A DNA stretch of 64,000 nt, from NCBI GenBank assembly GCA_018101195.1, contig JACDQH010000003.1:1-64000 (forward strand). Reading direction: 5' to 3'. Source of the stretch: Rickettsiaceae bacterium H1. Lineage in GTDB: Bacteria > Pseudomonadota > Alphaproteobacteria > Rickettsiales > Anaplasmataceae. The translations under genes were made by a program, and so were the position numbers. The notes beneath the pieces are model-generated. The model was not told where the DNA came from. It ran no database searches and worked only from the letters and a program-made list of their open reading frames with translations. Positions 37,256 through 46,159 of this stretch are shown here, in pieces (the stretch's first letter is position 1; the number at the start of each line of letters is the position of its first letter).

Positions 37256-38932
37256 TTATTTATCCGCCTTATTATCTTCTTGCCCGGAATCATTCGTATG
37301 TTTATCCGTCAATACAAGATTATAATCTTGTACTTCGCTCACCTTAAGATTAATTCTTTCTCCAACGGAAAGGCTGCTCATATCCAATAAGCATCCGCGT
37401 TCAACAAACCTATCGACATTATTTTTCACCGTAACGTATATACCGTTATCTTCTATCTTGCTGACTTTACCACTTAAGCTATCACCTTCTTTTACCGTTG
37501 TTAAAAATTCTAAAAATGGATCATATTTTATTTGCTTAATTCCTAAAAATATTCCCCCTTTAACAGAATTAACTCGCAATAATTTCCCATCGATAACATC
37601 ACCTAATTTATAATTTTTCAAAACATTCGAACGGTTATCTTCCCAAGATAAATCACGATTATATATAAACCCCGATATATTGCCGTCATAATCAACAAAA
37701 TTCACATTAATACCAGAGTGAGGATTAATATTTCTAATTTTACATTTTACGATAGAACCTAACGGGAACTTATCAGTAAATTTCGTCCAAGGATTATCAT
37801 TACACTGTTTAATGCTTAAACTCATTCTGTTCTTTTCCGAATCTACACTGAGAACCATAGTGTCCAGCTTATCACCACGAGCAATGGGAACTTTTTCGTT
37901 TGTCCAACTAATCTCCGACGAATGAACAAGACCTTCTATACCAGGTTCCAACTCTACGAAAATTCCATATTCTTCAATACTGGTTACTACCCCGCCGGCA
38001 ACACTACCGATAGGATATTTGCTATCCAATTCTCCCCAAGGATTATCAGTTAATTGCTTCTTACCTAAAGATATCCTGTTAAGTTCCGTATCGATATTTA
38101 TTATTTTTATGGTAATCTTTTCTCCGCAAGAATAAATGGCCGACGGATGGCTGATTCTACTCCAAGAAATATCAGTAATATGTAATAAACCATCTACCAC
38201 TCCAATTTCCGGCGATTCGAATAGCCCCACAAATACACCATAATTAGTAATACTTTTAACCATGCCTTCCAAAACTTGCCCTTCTTGCAAAGTCGATAAA
38301 AATTCCTTACGAGCTTTGGCATGTAAAGAATCAAGTATAACACGCCTGGAAACTACAATATTTCCTTGTTGCTTATCCATTTTAAGAATACGAAATTGCA
38401 TTTTTTTATTTAGCAACGGTTCGGGATCTTTCACCGGCTTCAAATCCACATGACTGTTCGGTAAAAAAGCGGCTATCAAACCAAAATCCACTATATATCC
38501 GCTTTTGATCTTGTGTATTATCGTGCCTTCGACATTTTCATTATTTTCATAAGCAGAACTCAATTCGTTCCATAATTCATACTTAACCGCGCTTTCCCTA
38601 CTTAAAATTACCTCGCCATTTTTACTTTCTAATTTTGTCAAATGAACATTAACGGTGTCTCCTATGTTTAAATCGGTAGGCTTGCCGCTACCTGTAACAA
38701 ATTCCTTGACGGGAACCTGACCCTCCGATTTCAAACCTATGTCTAGTAATACGTAATCTTTGTTAATGCTTGTAATTACACCTTCGACTATTGAATTCTC
38801 TTTTTCTGATAATTTATATCGACCTTGGCCATCTTTAAGAAATCGATCGAAATCTTCACCACTTAAATAATCCGGATTTATTTCCTTATAAAATTTAACT
38901 TCTGACTTATTATTTCTTATGATTCCAGACAT
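37256..38932 (-). CDS. rpsA: 30S ribosomal protein S1
   Basis: Binds mRNA at the ribosome to aid initiation. The 558-residue protein is built of six S1 (OB-fold) repeats, visible as recurring openings such as VEGVITSINKDYVLLDIGLKSEGQV, LEGMVKSITNYGVFVGL and VAGGVVTSIEEYGIFVEL. ISWSRISHPS and EISWTNEKV are typical repeat endings. ATG at 38932. It heads the rpsA-sppA-ihfB-like unit and follows a structured spacer after murA. Confidence 0.96.
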   Translation of the reverse strand: MSGIIRNNKSEVKFYKEINPDYLSGEDFDRFLKDGQGRYKLSEKENSIVEGVITSINKDYVLLDIGLKSEGQVPVKEFVTGSGKPTDLNIGDTVNVHLTKLESKNGEVILSRESAVKYELWNELSSAYENNENVEGTIIHKIKSGYIVDFGLIAAFLPNSHVDLKPVKDPEPLLNKKMQFRILKMDKQQGNIVVSRRVILDSLHAKARKEFLSTLQEGQVLEGMVKSITNYGVFVGLFESPEIGVVDGLLHITDISWSRISHPSAIYSCGEKITIKIINIDTELNRISLGKKQLTDNPWGELDSKYPIGSVAGGVVTSIEEYGIFVELEPGIEGLVHSSEISWTNEKVPIARGDKLDTMVLSVDSEKNRMSLSIKQCNDNPWTKFTDKFPLGSIVKCKIRNINPHSGINVNFVDYDGNISGFIYNRDLSWEDNRSNVLKNYKLGDVIDGKLLRVNSVKGGIFLGIKQIKYDPFLEFLTTVKEGDSLSGKVSKIEDNGIYVTVKNNVDRFVERGCLLDMSSLSVGERINLKVSEVQDYNLVLTDKHTNDSGQEDNKADK

Positions 38933-39001
38933 GCAAACATAATATTTAGCTAATTAATAAATTTTGAAAAACAAAGAATTGTATATCATCTACTTCATAT
39001 A

Positions 39002-39075
39002 TTTTCAAGTATTATAAATAAATCGAGAGAAAATTAAAATTCTCTGGCTATCGATAAATGGCAAATACTTGAAAA
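39002..39075 (-). repeat. Nested inverted repeat between murA and rpsA
   Basis: Outer arms TTTTCAAGTATT (39002-39013) and AATACTTGAAAA (39064-39075) are perfect over 12 bases; the 50-base interior holds a smaller stem, AGAGAA...TTCTCT, around 39026-39044. On the minus strand it begins 6 bases after the murA stop and lies ahead of rpsA. It could terminate the dcd-murA transcript or form an rpsA leader structure. Confidence 0.55.
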
Positions 39076-39080
39076 ATAAA

Positions 39081-40343
39081 CTAATCATCAATTCTTTCGA
39101 TGTTAGCACCGCATAAAGACAACTTTCTCTCCAAGTTGTCATACCCTCGATCTATATGATATGCTTGATCGATAATAGTTTCGCCATTCGCCGATAAACC
39201 GGCTAAAACCAAAGCTGCACCTGCACGTAAATCGGTTACTTTCACTTTTGTACCTTTTAGTTTTTTCACTCCCAAAACGTAAGCAACATTACCTTTCGTT
39301 TTAATTTTTGCTCCCATTAAATTTAATTCCCGAACATGACCAAAACGATTATTAAAAATCGTTTCCTTAATAATCGATTTGCCGTCAGCTATTGAAAGAA
39401 GAGACATAAACAACGATTGCACATCAGTAGCTAATGCTGGATAAACGTCGGTCTCTATATTAACCGGCTTTATCATATTATTTTTGCTGAAAATCATAAT
39501 AACATTATCGGATAAACAACGAATTTCTACTCCTATTTTTTTTAGCACGTCAATAAAACCCAATAAATGAGATACATTCACATTATTCAGAGTAATAGTG
39601 CCGCCGGTGATAACGGCCGCTAAAGCATAAGTAGCCGCTTCGATCCTATCGGGAATAACACGATATTCGCAACCGTATAACTTTTTTACTCCAGTGATAA
39701 TAAATTTTCTAGTTCCACAGATTTCAATTTTAGCTCCCATAGTTAATAAGCAATTTATTAAATCACCTATTTCCGGCTCTATAGCCGCATTATTAACAAC
39801 CGTTCTTCCTTCGGCAAGAGTAGCGGCCATTAATATATTTTCAGTAGCACCAACACTCGGTGTTTTTAAAAAAATTTCACACCCGGTTAATTTTTTAGCA
39901 GTGTACGCAGTAACATATTTGCCTTCTATTCCGACAACGGCACCCATTTTTGCCAAAGCAGCCAAATGATAATTTATCAATCTGGCTCCGATAGAACATC
40001 CACCAGGTAAACCAACTTTTGCTTTTCCGTATCTGGCTAACAAAGGCCCGAGAACTAAAAAAGATGCCCTCATTTTACTTACTATATCTATACTTGCCAA
40101 AGTACTATCTATATTAGAGGGATCGATAAATATGGAATCATCACATTGCTTCACTTCGGCTCCAAGACTTCGCAAAAGAAAACACATCGTAGCTACGTCT
40201 TGCAAAACGGGAACATTATTAATAATAACCAGTTGATCGGTAAGAATAGAAGCGGCAATAATAGGTAAACAAGCATTTTTCGACCCGGATATTTTCACCT
40301 CTCCTTGCAAAGGTTTCCCGCCTACTATCTTTATTTTAGACAC
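39081..40343 (-). CDS. murA: UDP-N-acetylglucosamine 1-carboxyvinyltransferase
   Basis: Catalyses the first committed step of peptidoglycan synthesis, transfer of enolpyruvate to UDP-GlcNAc. The active-site cysteine is in [11 protein letters not shown] (about 115), so it should be fosfomycin-sensitive. [16 protein letters not shown] at the N-terminus, [15 protein letters not shown] and [18 protein letters not shown] are family motifs. At 420 residues it is full length. It overlaps dcd by 8 bases. Its presence suggests the organism can make at least a minimal cell wall. Confidence 0.97.
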   Translation of the reverse strand: MSKIKIVGGKPLQGEVKISGSKNACLPIIAASILTDQLVIINNVPVLQDVATMCFLLRSLGAEVKQCDDSIFIDPSNIDSTLASIDIVSKMRASFLVLGPLLARYGKAKVGLPGGCSIGARLINYHLAALAKMGAVVGIEGKYVTAYTAKKLTGCEIFLKTPSVGATENILMAATLAEGRTVVNNAAIEPEIGDLINCLLTMGAKIEICGTRKFIITGVKKLYGCEYRVIPDRIEAATYALAAVITGGTITLNNVNVSHLLGFIDVLKKIGVEIRCLSDNVIMIFSKNNMIKPVNIETDVYPALATDVQSLFMSLLSIADGKSIIKETIFNNRFGHVRELNLMGAKIKTKGNVAYVLGVKKLKGTKVKVTDLRAGAALVLAGLSANGETIIDQAYHIDRGYDNLERKLSLCGANIERIDD

Positions 40344-40896
40344 GCACCTTCGGTAAAGTTATACCGAGTTGTTTCATATATTGACCATTAATATCGGCAT
40401 AAGAAATGCTACAATCTGACTCTGATTTCAAAAATATAAACTGACACGCTCCTTCATTTGCATATATCTTTGCAGGTAACGGAGTAGTGTTGGAAAATTC
40501 CAAAGTAACGCGACCTTCCCATTCCGGCTCGAGAGGAGTAACGTTCACTATTATCCCGCACCTCGCATAAGTAGATTTACCTACACATATAACCAAAACA
40601 TCACGCGGTATGCGAAAATATTCGACTGTACTGGCAAGAATAAAGCTATTTGGCGGGATTATACAGTAATTACCGCCCCTTTCGACAAAACTTCTTTGAT
40701 CAAAACGTTTTGGATCGACAATAACGGAATCAACATCAGTAAAAACTTTAAACTCGTTACTAACCCTGGCATCATAACCATAAGAAGATAAGCCATAAGA
40801 TATTACTCCCAGGCTATGCTTTTTTTCAACAAAATTATCAATCATATTATGCTTGACAACCTGTTCCTTTATCCATTCATCAGGCATTATTGACAT
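40336..40896 (-). CDS. dcd: dCTP deaminase
   Basis: Deaminates dCTP to dUTP for thymidylate synthesis. Family motifs are [51 protein letters not shown] and [21 protein letters not shown], which contains the catalytic glutamate of the alphaproteobacterial form. A TTG at 40920 would add eight residues; the ATG at 40896 (MSIMPDEWI) is the start seen across the family and is preferred, giving 186 residues. It overlaps murA by 8 bases. Confidence 0.96.
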   Translation of the reverse strand: MSIMPDEWIKEQVVKHNMIDNFVEKKHSLGVISYGLSSYGYDARVSNEFKVFTDVDSVIVDPKRFDQRSFVERGGNYCIIPPNSFILASTVEYFRIPRDVLVICVGKSTYARCGIIVNVTPLEPEWEGRVTLEFSNTTPLPAKIYANEGACQFIFLKSESDCSISYADINGQYMKQLGITLPKVRV

Positions 40897-41065
40897 ATTA
40901 AATCGACCCAATTTATTCAATGATCACTAATTTAATCAGTAAAAAGCTTAATTGCAATTTTTTATCTAATTCTACTGCGGATTATTTTTCAATAAAATAT
41001 TAAAGTGATAACGACATTTTCGACTCATTATTATTATAATACGACAAATCACGAAATCGATAAAC

Positions 41066-41094
41066 TTGTTTTACAATTACTAAACAAATATAAT
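41066..41094 (+). promoter_or_regulatory. Sigma-70-type promoter for tRNA-Leu
   Basis: TTGTTT (41066-41071), a 17-base spacer and a perfect TATAAT (41089-41094) lie 28 bases before the tRNA. It may also drive ribA and the downstream virB genes by read-through. Confidence 0.65.
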
Positions 41095-41122
41095 GATTAG
41101 CAATAATTTCAATCTGTTATTC

Positions 41123-41210
41123 GTGGCTGTGGTGGAATCGGTAGACACGCAGCGTTGAGGGCGCTGTGGCTTTTTTAGCCTTGGAAGTTCAAGTCTTCTC
41201 AGCCGCACCA
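41123..41210 (+). tRNA. tRNA-Leu (anticodon GAG), CCA encoded
   Basis: A class II tRNA with a long variable arm: acceptor GTGGCTG with CAGCCGC, anticodon stem CAGCG/CGCTG around TTGAGGG with anticodon GAG, T-loop TTCAAGT, and encoded CCA. It ends 9 bases before the ribA start. Confidence 0.95.
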
Positions 41211-41219
41211 ATTAGATAT

Positions 41220-42284
41220 ATGAAAAATATTAGTAGCAATTACTTTCTCGAACGCGTTAAAAACGATATGAAACTAGGGATACCGGTTATATTCGACGAT
41301 AACACAAAAAAATATTTAATTCTTGCAATAGAATCCATCCAAGAAGAAACATTTAACCTATTCAAGACGTTAAATTACGAAATAATAATTCCGTCGATAA
41401 GAGCAAAAACTCTTTACGACATAACGACAAAAAATTCTTTACGTATAAAAATTAAAAGTCAATCGATTAATGAAATAAAAGATTTTGCCGATAATAGTAC
41501 CATTATTTCTTCATCATTTAACAAAAAAGAAGGTGAAAAAAACGATAAATCGATTATAAAATTGGTAAAATCCGCAGAATTACTACCTTGTATAATTATA
41601 GCGAAAATAAATAACGATGAAATTCTCGATTGGTGCAAACAAAACAATATTTTCACAATAAAGTTATCCGATCTACAAAATGACAAAAATAACTTGGAAA
41701 TTAATGAAATATGTAAAGCGCCATTAGTGTTGAAAGACGCTAAAAATACTGAAATTATTATTTATAAAAATTATTCCAAAGAGCATTATGCAATTATAAT
41801 TGGTGATGCTCTAAAGCAAGATCAACCGGCGGTTAGACTTCATTCTTCATGTTATACCGGGGATTTACTCGATAGCTTGACTTGCGATTGCGGAGGTCAG
41901 CTTAAATCGACAATAAAATTCATGTCCGAAAATAACGGAGGTATTATTTTATATTTATCACAAGAAGGAAGAAGTATCGGATTAACAAATAAAATTCGAA
42001 CCTATTCCGAGCAAATTTTAAATAATCGCGATACGGTAGATGCAAATAGAAGCTTGGGATTCGAAGACGATGAAAGAGATTTTTTCATTGGTGCCACAAT
42101 ATTGAAAAAATTAAATGTAAGTACGATTAAGCTTGTAACAAATAACACAAGAAAAATATCGCAACTAAAAAAGCACGGTATTGATATTAAATCGTGTATC
42201 ACTTCTAAAATAAAATATAATAAATATAACATGCATTACCTGCATACCAAATTCAGTAAATTAGGGCATATAATAAATTATTGA
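41220..42284 (+). CDS. ribA: GTP cyclohydrolase II (RibA), with a degenerate N-terminal half
   Basis: Opens the riboflavin pathway by hydrolysing GTP. The C-terminal half has the zinc and catalytic motifs LHSSCYTGDLLDSLTCDCGGQL (three cysteines, about 203-216) and YLSQEGRSIGLTNKI, then RSLGFEDDERDF. The first 150 residues resemble a worn DHBP-synthase (RibB) domain without its catalytic acidic motif, so probably only the GTP cyclohydrolase activity remains. A frame opening at 41166 would overlap tRNA-Leu; the ATG at 41220 is used. In Rickettsiales this gene commonly sits ahead of virB8, as here. Confidence 0.9.
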   Translation: MKNISSNYFLERVKNDMKLGIPVIFDDNTKKYLILAIESIQEETFNLFKTLNYEIIIPSIRAKTLYDITTKNSLRIKIKSQSINEIKDFADNSTIISSSFNKKEGEKNDKSIIKLVKSAELLPCIIIAKINNDEILDWCKQNNIFTIKLSDLQNDKNNLEINEICKAPLVLKDAKNTEIIIYKNYSKEHYAIIIGDALKQDQPAVRLHSSCYTGDLLDSLTCDCGGQLKSTIKFMSENNGGIILYLSQEGRSIGLTNKIRTYSEQILNNRDTVDANRSLGFEDDERDFFIGATILKKLNVSTIKLVTNNTRKISQLKKHGIDIKSCITSKIKYNKYNMHYLHTKFSKLGHIINY

Positions 42285-42369
42285 AAAATGTTATGATGAT
42301 TAGTATTTATTAACAATATTATATTACTAAATATTATACTTGATAATAGCTTTATAATTGGAGAATTAA

Positions 42370-43023
42370 TTGTTCAAAAAAAAAGATAACACTCAAGATT
42401 GGTACGGAGATAGATTACAGAGCGTTAAAATACAAAGAAATATTTTAATCTTATTCATTCTAGTAATGTTGGGAGGAGTACTAACCAGTGGCTTTATCAT
42501 GCTCAGCGCAAACGAATTCAAGAAAATAGTACCTTTCGTTATCGAAATTGAAAAAAAAAGCGGAACGGCAATTTTGGTAGATCCCGTTTCAGTAAAACAA
42601 TATTCGGCAGATACATCGCTGGCGGAATCGTTTTTAGTGCGTTACGTAAAAGCAAGAGAATTGTTTAATCGTAATACTTTCGAGTACAATTATTATACCG
42701 AAGTAAGATTATTATCCAAACCTGACGTATATAACGATTTCAGATACTGGATAAGAATCAGTAATCAAGATAGCCCGATCAATTTATATGCCAATGTTTT
42801 AAGTTCCAATATTAAGATAAAATCCATACAACATATAAGCTCTAATTCGGTACAAATTAGATTCAGTCTTGAATTCAAAGAGAAAAATAATACTATTACT
42901 AAAGATAAAATAGCTTTTATATCTTTCAGTTATTCTACTTTAGAAATGAACCAAAACGAAAGATATGTTAACCCCCTTGGTTTTCAGATAACTTCATATA
43001 GAGTGGACGATGAATTTATATAG
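42370..43023 (+). CDS. virB8: Type IV secretion protein VirB8
   Basis: An inner-membrane component of the VirB/D4 apparatus. The 217-residue protein has a short cytoplasmic N-terminus containing WYGDRLQSVKIQRN, one membrane helix at about 25-47, and a periplasmic NTF2-like domain with FLVRYVKARELFNRNTFEYNY and NPLGFQITSYRVDDEF near the end, as in Rickettsiales VirB8. Start is TTG with GGAG six bases upstream. It overlaps virB9 by 14 bases. Confidence 0.92.
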   Translation: MFKKKDNTQDWYGDRLQSVKIQRNILILFILVMLGGVLTSGFIMLSANEFKKIVPFVIEIEKKSGTAILVDPVSVKQYSADTSLAESFLVRYVKARELFNRNTFEYNYYTEVRLLSKPDVYNDFRYWIRISNQDSPINLYANVLSSNIKIKSIQHISSNSVQIRFSLEFKEKNNTITKDKIAFISFSYSTLEMNQNERYVNPLGFQITSYRVDDEFI

Positions 43024-43735
43024 AATTATACTTTTAATATCAGTAATTTTCAGTTTTCCGGTTAATTCTAATCAAAAGCCGATAGCAACCGACAGTCGTA
43101 TAAAAACGCTAATCTATAGTCCTAAGGAAATATTCCAACTTAAGTTACATAACAATTATCAATCTTTCATCAAATTACCCAAAAAAGAAATTATCAAAAG
43201 TATAGCAATAGGAAATAGTGCAAATTGGGAGATGAAACACATCGGAAATTTTATTTTTATAAAGCCCAAGGTAAAATCTACCAGAACAAATTTGGTGATT
43301 ATTAACAATAAAGACGAATCTTATACTTTTGATTTGATAGCGTTAGAATCGATGAAAAATGAAGATATGACTTATTCAACTAGTTTTTATTATCCCGATG
43401 AAAGCGATTCTTTCGACAAAGACAATTCGGTAAAATTACTTGAAGGTCAAGTAATTGATAACCCGTTAAACAATAAAAAACAAAAAATACACTATAATTA
43501 TTCTTCCGACGGGGATAAAGAATTAACACCCAGTGAAATATTCGATAACGGTCAACTTACGTTTTTTAAATTTACACACTTGATACCGAAAATTTTCGTA
43601 GTAAAAGATGACGGTTCCAAGTACTCTACGGAAATGATATCTTACGAAGGTCTTACCATAATCAACGGGGTATACGATAAATTATCCTTACATTACCAAG
43701 GTAAAAACCTCACAATAATTAAAGGAAAATCATAA
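43010..43735 (+). CDS. virB9: Type IV secretion protein VirB9
   Basis: A component of the outer-membrane core complex. 241 residues, with an N-terminal signal peptide (hydrophobic to about residue 19, cleavage likely near PVNSNQ). The N-domain contains NWEMKHIGNFIFIKPK and TNLVIINNKDESYTFDL; the C-terminal CagX-like domain has TFFKFTHLIPKIFVVKDDGSKYS and INGVYDKLSLHYQGKNLTI, the segment that contacts VirB7/VirB10 in the family. One base separates it from virB10. Confidence 0.94.
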   Translation: MNLYRIILLISVIFSFPVNSNQKPIATDSRIKTLIYSPKEIFQLKLHNNYQSFIKLPKKEIIKSIAIGNSANWEMKHIGNFIFIKPKVKSTRTNLVIINNKDESYTFDLIALESMKNEDMTYSTSFYYPDESDSFDKDNSVKLLEGQVIDNPLNNKKQKIHYNYSSDGDKELTPSEIFDNGQLTFFKFTHLIPKIFVVKDDGSKYSTEMISYEGLTIINGVYDKLSLHYQGKNLTIIKGKS

Positions 43736-43736
43736 A

Positions 43737-45053
43737 ATGGTAGAAGACAAAAATACTAATACTGTCCACAATAGCAAAAAAGAAGCAGAAGTTAGTGAAA
43801 GAGCTTCGATTGTTGGCATGAGTCAAACATCAAAAAAAATTACCATAGTCGGCATAATAGTATTAACTCTGGGAGCATTATTTTATATTTTTTCATCAAA
43901 CACTACTGAAAGTACTAAAAAAGACGAAATAAAAGAAAAAATACAAGAAACAAAAAAAATAGCTCAATCTGTCATAGAAGAAGATAAACCGATAACCAAA
44001 TTACCGATAAAATTACCGGAATTACCTACTTTGGTAGCACCAGTAGAACCTCCTCCTCTACCTAAAAGGGAAGTTAATTCTCAATTACCAAAAATTCCCG
44101 TTATCAATCCTCAACAAAACGATATACCAAGAAACATACCTAGCCCTCCTACTATTCAAGATCAAATAACTTCTCAAACGGTGCCAAAAGTAATAGAAAA
44201 AAGAAGACCAAAAATAACTCAAAACAGAAATACTCCCATGTTAGTTATTTCCAGATCAACAGGTGCTCAAGGATCTGGTAGTAATGTCAATTTATCAGAC
44301 CCTACAAGTATCGTTAGCGGTGATAATTTAAATAAAATTAAAGATTCGTTGAAACCTAAAAAAGATATAATAAACGAAGATGCACCTTTGGAGAGAACCG
44401 GTAGCGAACAAGTAAAAGCTACTTACATAGGTGACTTAAGAATAATAATCGCACAAGGAAAATTAATAGATGCAATTCTAGAAACGTCGATTAATACAGA
44501 TTTAAAAGGTATGTTACGCGCAATAGTTAGCAGAGATGTTTATTCAGAATCTGGAAAAAATGTTTTACTGCCGAAAGGTTCGAGATTAATAGGAGAATAT
44601 GATAGCGCTATATCTCCTTCTCAAGTCAGAGTAGACATAATATGGAACAGAGTAATAAGGCCCGACGGAATAGACTTACAAATTCAATCTCCGGGAACTG
44701 ATCAATTAGGAAAAGCCGGTATAACAGGACAAGTGGATACCAAATTCGGCCACCTTTTCATGAATTCTTTCTTAATTAGCAGTGTGAAAATTGCCGGTGC
44801 CGCGATTGTTAAAAAATTGTTCCCCAGTGACGACGAAAAATCTTCCACCACAACCACTACTGACGGAAAAACAACCGACAACACTCCCGCTTCTGTAAAA
44901 ATTGCAACGGATGCCATAAACAACTTAACAAAAACTTTTGAAACGGTAATTAAACAGTACGAAAGCAGTAAACCAACCATACGCATCGATCAAGGAACAA
45001 GAGTCAAAGTATTCGTCAACAAAGATTTAGTATTTTCACATAATTTAAAATAA
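43737..45053 (+). CDS. virB10: Type IV secretion protein VirB10
   Basis: Spans the periplasm from inner to outer membrane. 438 residues: cytoplasmic tail, membrane helix at about 34-52, a proline-rich stretch (about 80-140, with PVEPPPLPKREV), and the C-terminal TrbI beta barrel with TSINTDLKGMLRAIVSRDVYSESGKNVLLPKGSRLIGEY, followed by the antenna region (about 325-360). The end (IRIDQGTRVKVFVNKDLVF) is typical. It lies two bases after virB9. Confidence 0.95.
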   Translation: MVEDKNTNTVHNSKKEAEVSERASIVGMSQTSKKITIVGIIVLTLGALFYIFSSNTTESTKKDEIKEKIQETKKIAQSVIEEDKPITKLPIKLPELPTLVAPVEPPPLPKREVNSQLPKIPVINPQQNDIPRNIPSPPTIQDQITSQTVPKVIEKRRPKITQNRNTPMLVISRSTGAQGSGSNVNLSDPTSIVSGDNLNKIKDSLKPKKDIINEDAPLERTGSEQVKATYIGDLRIIIAQGKLIDAILETSINTDLKGMLRAIVSRDVYSESGKNVLLPKGSRLIGEYDSAISPSQVRVDIIWNRVIRPDGIDLQIQSPGTDQLGKAGITGQVDTKFGHLFMNSFLISSVKIAGAAIVKKLFPSDDEKSSTTTTTDGKTTDNTPASVKIATDAINNLTKTFETVIKQYESSKPTIRIDQGTRVKVFVNKDLVFSHNLK

Positions 45054-45155
45054 CAAGATAAAAGTTACAAACTAAAAAATTACTTTTCTTTGCAAATTAT
45101 AAAGAAAGCTTTAGTATTCTCGTATAATCTCGATATTGTGGTTACATTATACTAA

Positions 45156-46157
45156 ATGAATTACGCGGCATTAGACAAATTTCTTACTCCCTTGCAAAGT
45201 GTTTTTGCCGAAGACGGAGTTAACGAAATTTCCATAAATTCCCCTAAAGCCGCATGGATAGAAAAAAAAGGGAATATCGATAAAAAAGATATAAAAGAAA
45301 TAGATTACAATCACTTAAAGTCCTTAAGTAGACTTGTTGCCCAAGCTACCGAACAAATAATAAGTGAAGAAAGACCGTTGTTATCCGCTACATTACCAAA
45401 CGGCTATCGTATACAAATAGTATTTCCTCCCGCATGTGAAGCGGGAAAAATAGTAATGTCCATACGTAAACCGTCAAGCATGAATTTATCACTTGACGAT
45501 TATGAAAAAATGGGTGCTTTCGAACAAACGGTCACAACAAAAACGGATAACCCTCTGGACAATCGGCTGCAATCATTAATAAAAGAACATAAAATTAAAG
45601 AATTTTTACAAGAAGCAATAATTAACAAGAAAAATATCGTAATCAGCGGCGGTACTTCAACGGGAAAAACAACTTTTACTAATGCGGCTTTGCGCGTAAT
45701 TCCAATAGACGAGAGGTTAATTACGGTAGAAGACGCTCGCGAAATAGTATTGAACGATCATCCTAACAAGGTACACCTGCTGGCATCGAAAGGGGGTCAA
45801 GGAAGAGCGAACGTAACTACGCAAGATCTAATAGAATGTTGTTTAAGGTTACGCCCCGATAGAATAATAGTCGGTGAACTTAGGGGAGCCGAAGCATTCA
45901 GCTTTTTAAGAGCAATAAACACGGGACATCCGGGATCGATATCAACGTTACATGCGGATGCGCCGATGATGGCGTTAGAACAATTAAAATTAATGGTAAT
46001 GCAAGCGGGCTTAGGTATTCCCCCAGAACAAATAATGAGCTATATAGTAAATGTCGTAGATATCGTTATACAACTAAAAAGAGCGGAAAAAGGAATAAGG
46101 TATGTTTCCGAAGTGCTGTTTACTAAAACTTTACGTGAGAAAGCCAATAATACTTAG
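45156..46157 (+). CDS. virB11: Type IV secretion ATPase VirB11
   Basis: A hexameric traffic ATPase. Walker A is SGGTSTGKTTF (about 165-175); the Asp box, Walker B and His box are represented by ITVEDAREIVL, CLRLRPDRIIVGELRGAEA and NTGHPGSISTLHAD. 333 residues is normal. It is separated from virB10 by about 100 bases containing no recognisable gene, and from virD4 by two bases. Confidence 0.96.
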   Translation: MNYAALDKFLTPLQSVFAEDGVNEISINSPKAAWIEKKGNIDKKDIKEIDYNHLKSLSRLVAQATEQIISEERPLLSATLPNGYRIQIVFPPACEAGKIVMSIRKPSSMNLSLDDYEKMGAFEQTVTTKTDNPLDNRLQSLIKEHKIKEFLQEAIINKKNIVISGGTSTGKTTFTNAALRVIPIDERLITVEDAREIVLNDHPNKVHLLASKGGQGRANVTTQDLIECCLRLRPDRIIVGELRGAEAFSFLRAINTGHPGSISTLHADAPMMALEQLKLMVMQAGLGIPPEQIMSYIVNVVDIVIQLKRAEKGIRYVSEVLFTKTLREKANNT

Positions 46158-46159
46158 CT

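Noticed and set aside
41166-41219. Upstream in-frame extension of ribA
   Set aside because: It would translate the 3' half of tRNA-Leu(GAG); the ATG at 41220, after the tRNA, gives a normal RibA start.
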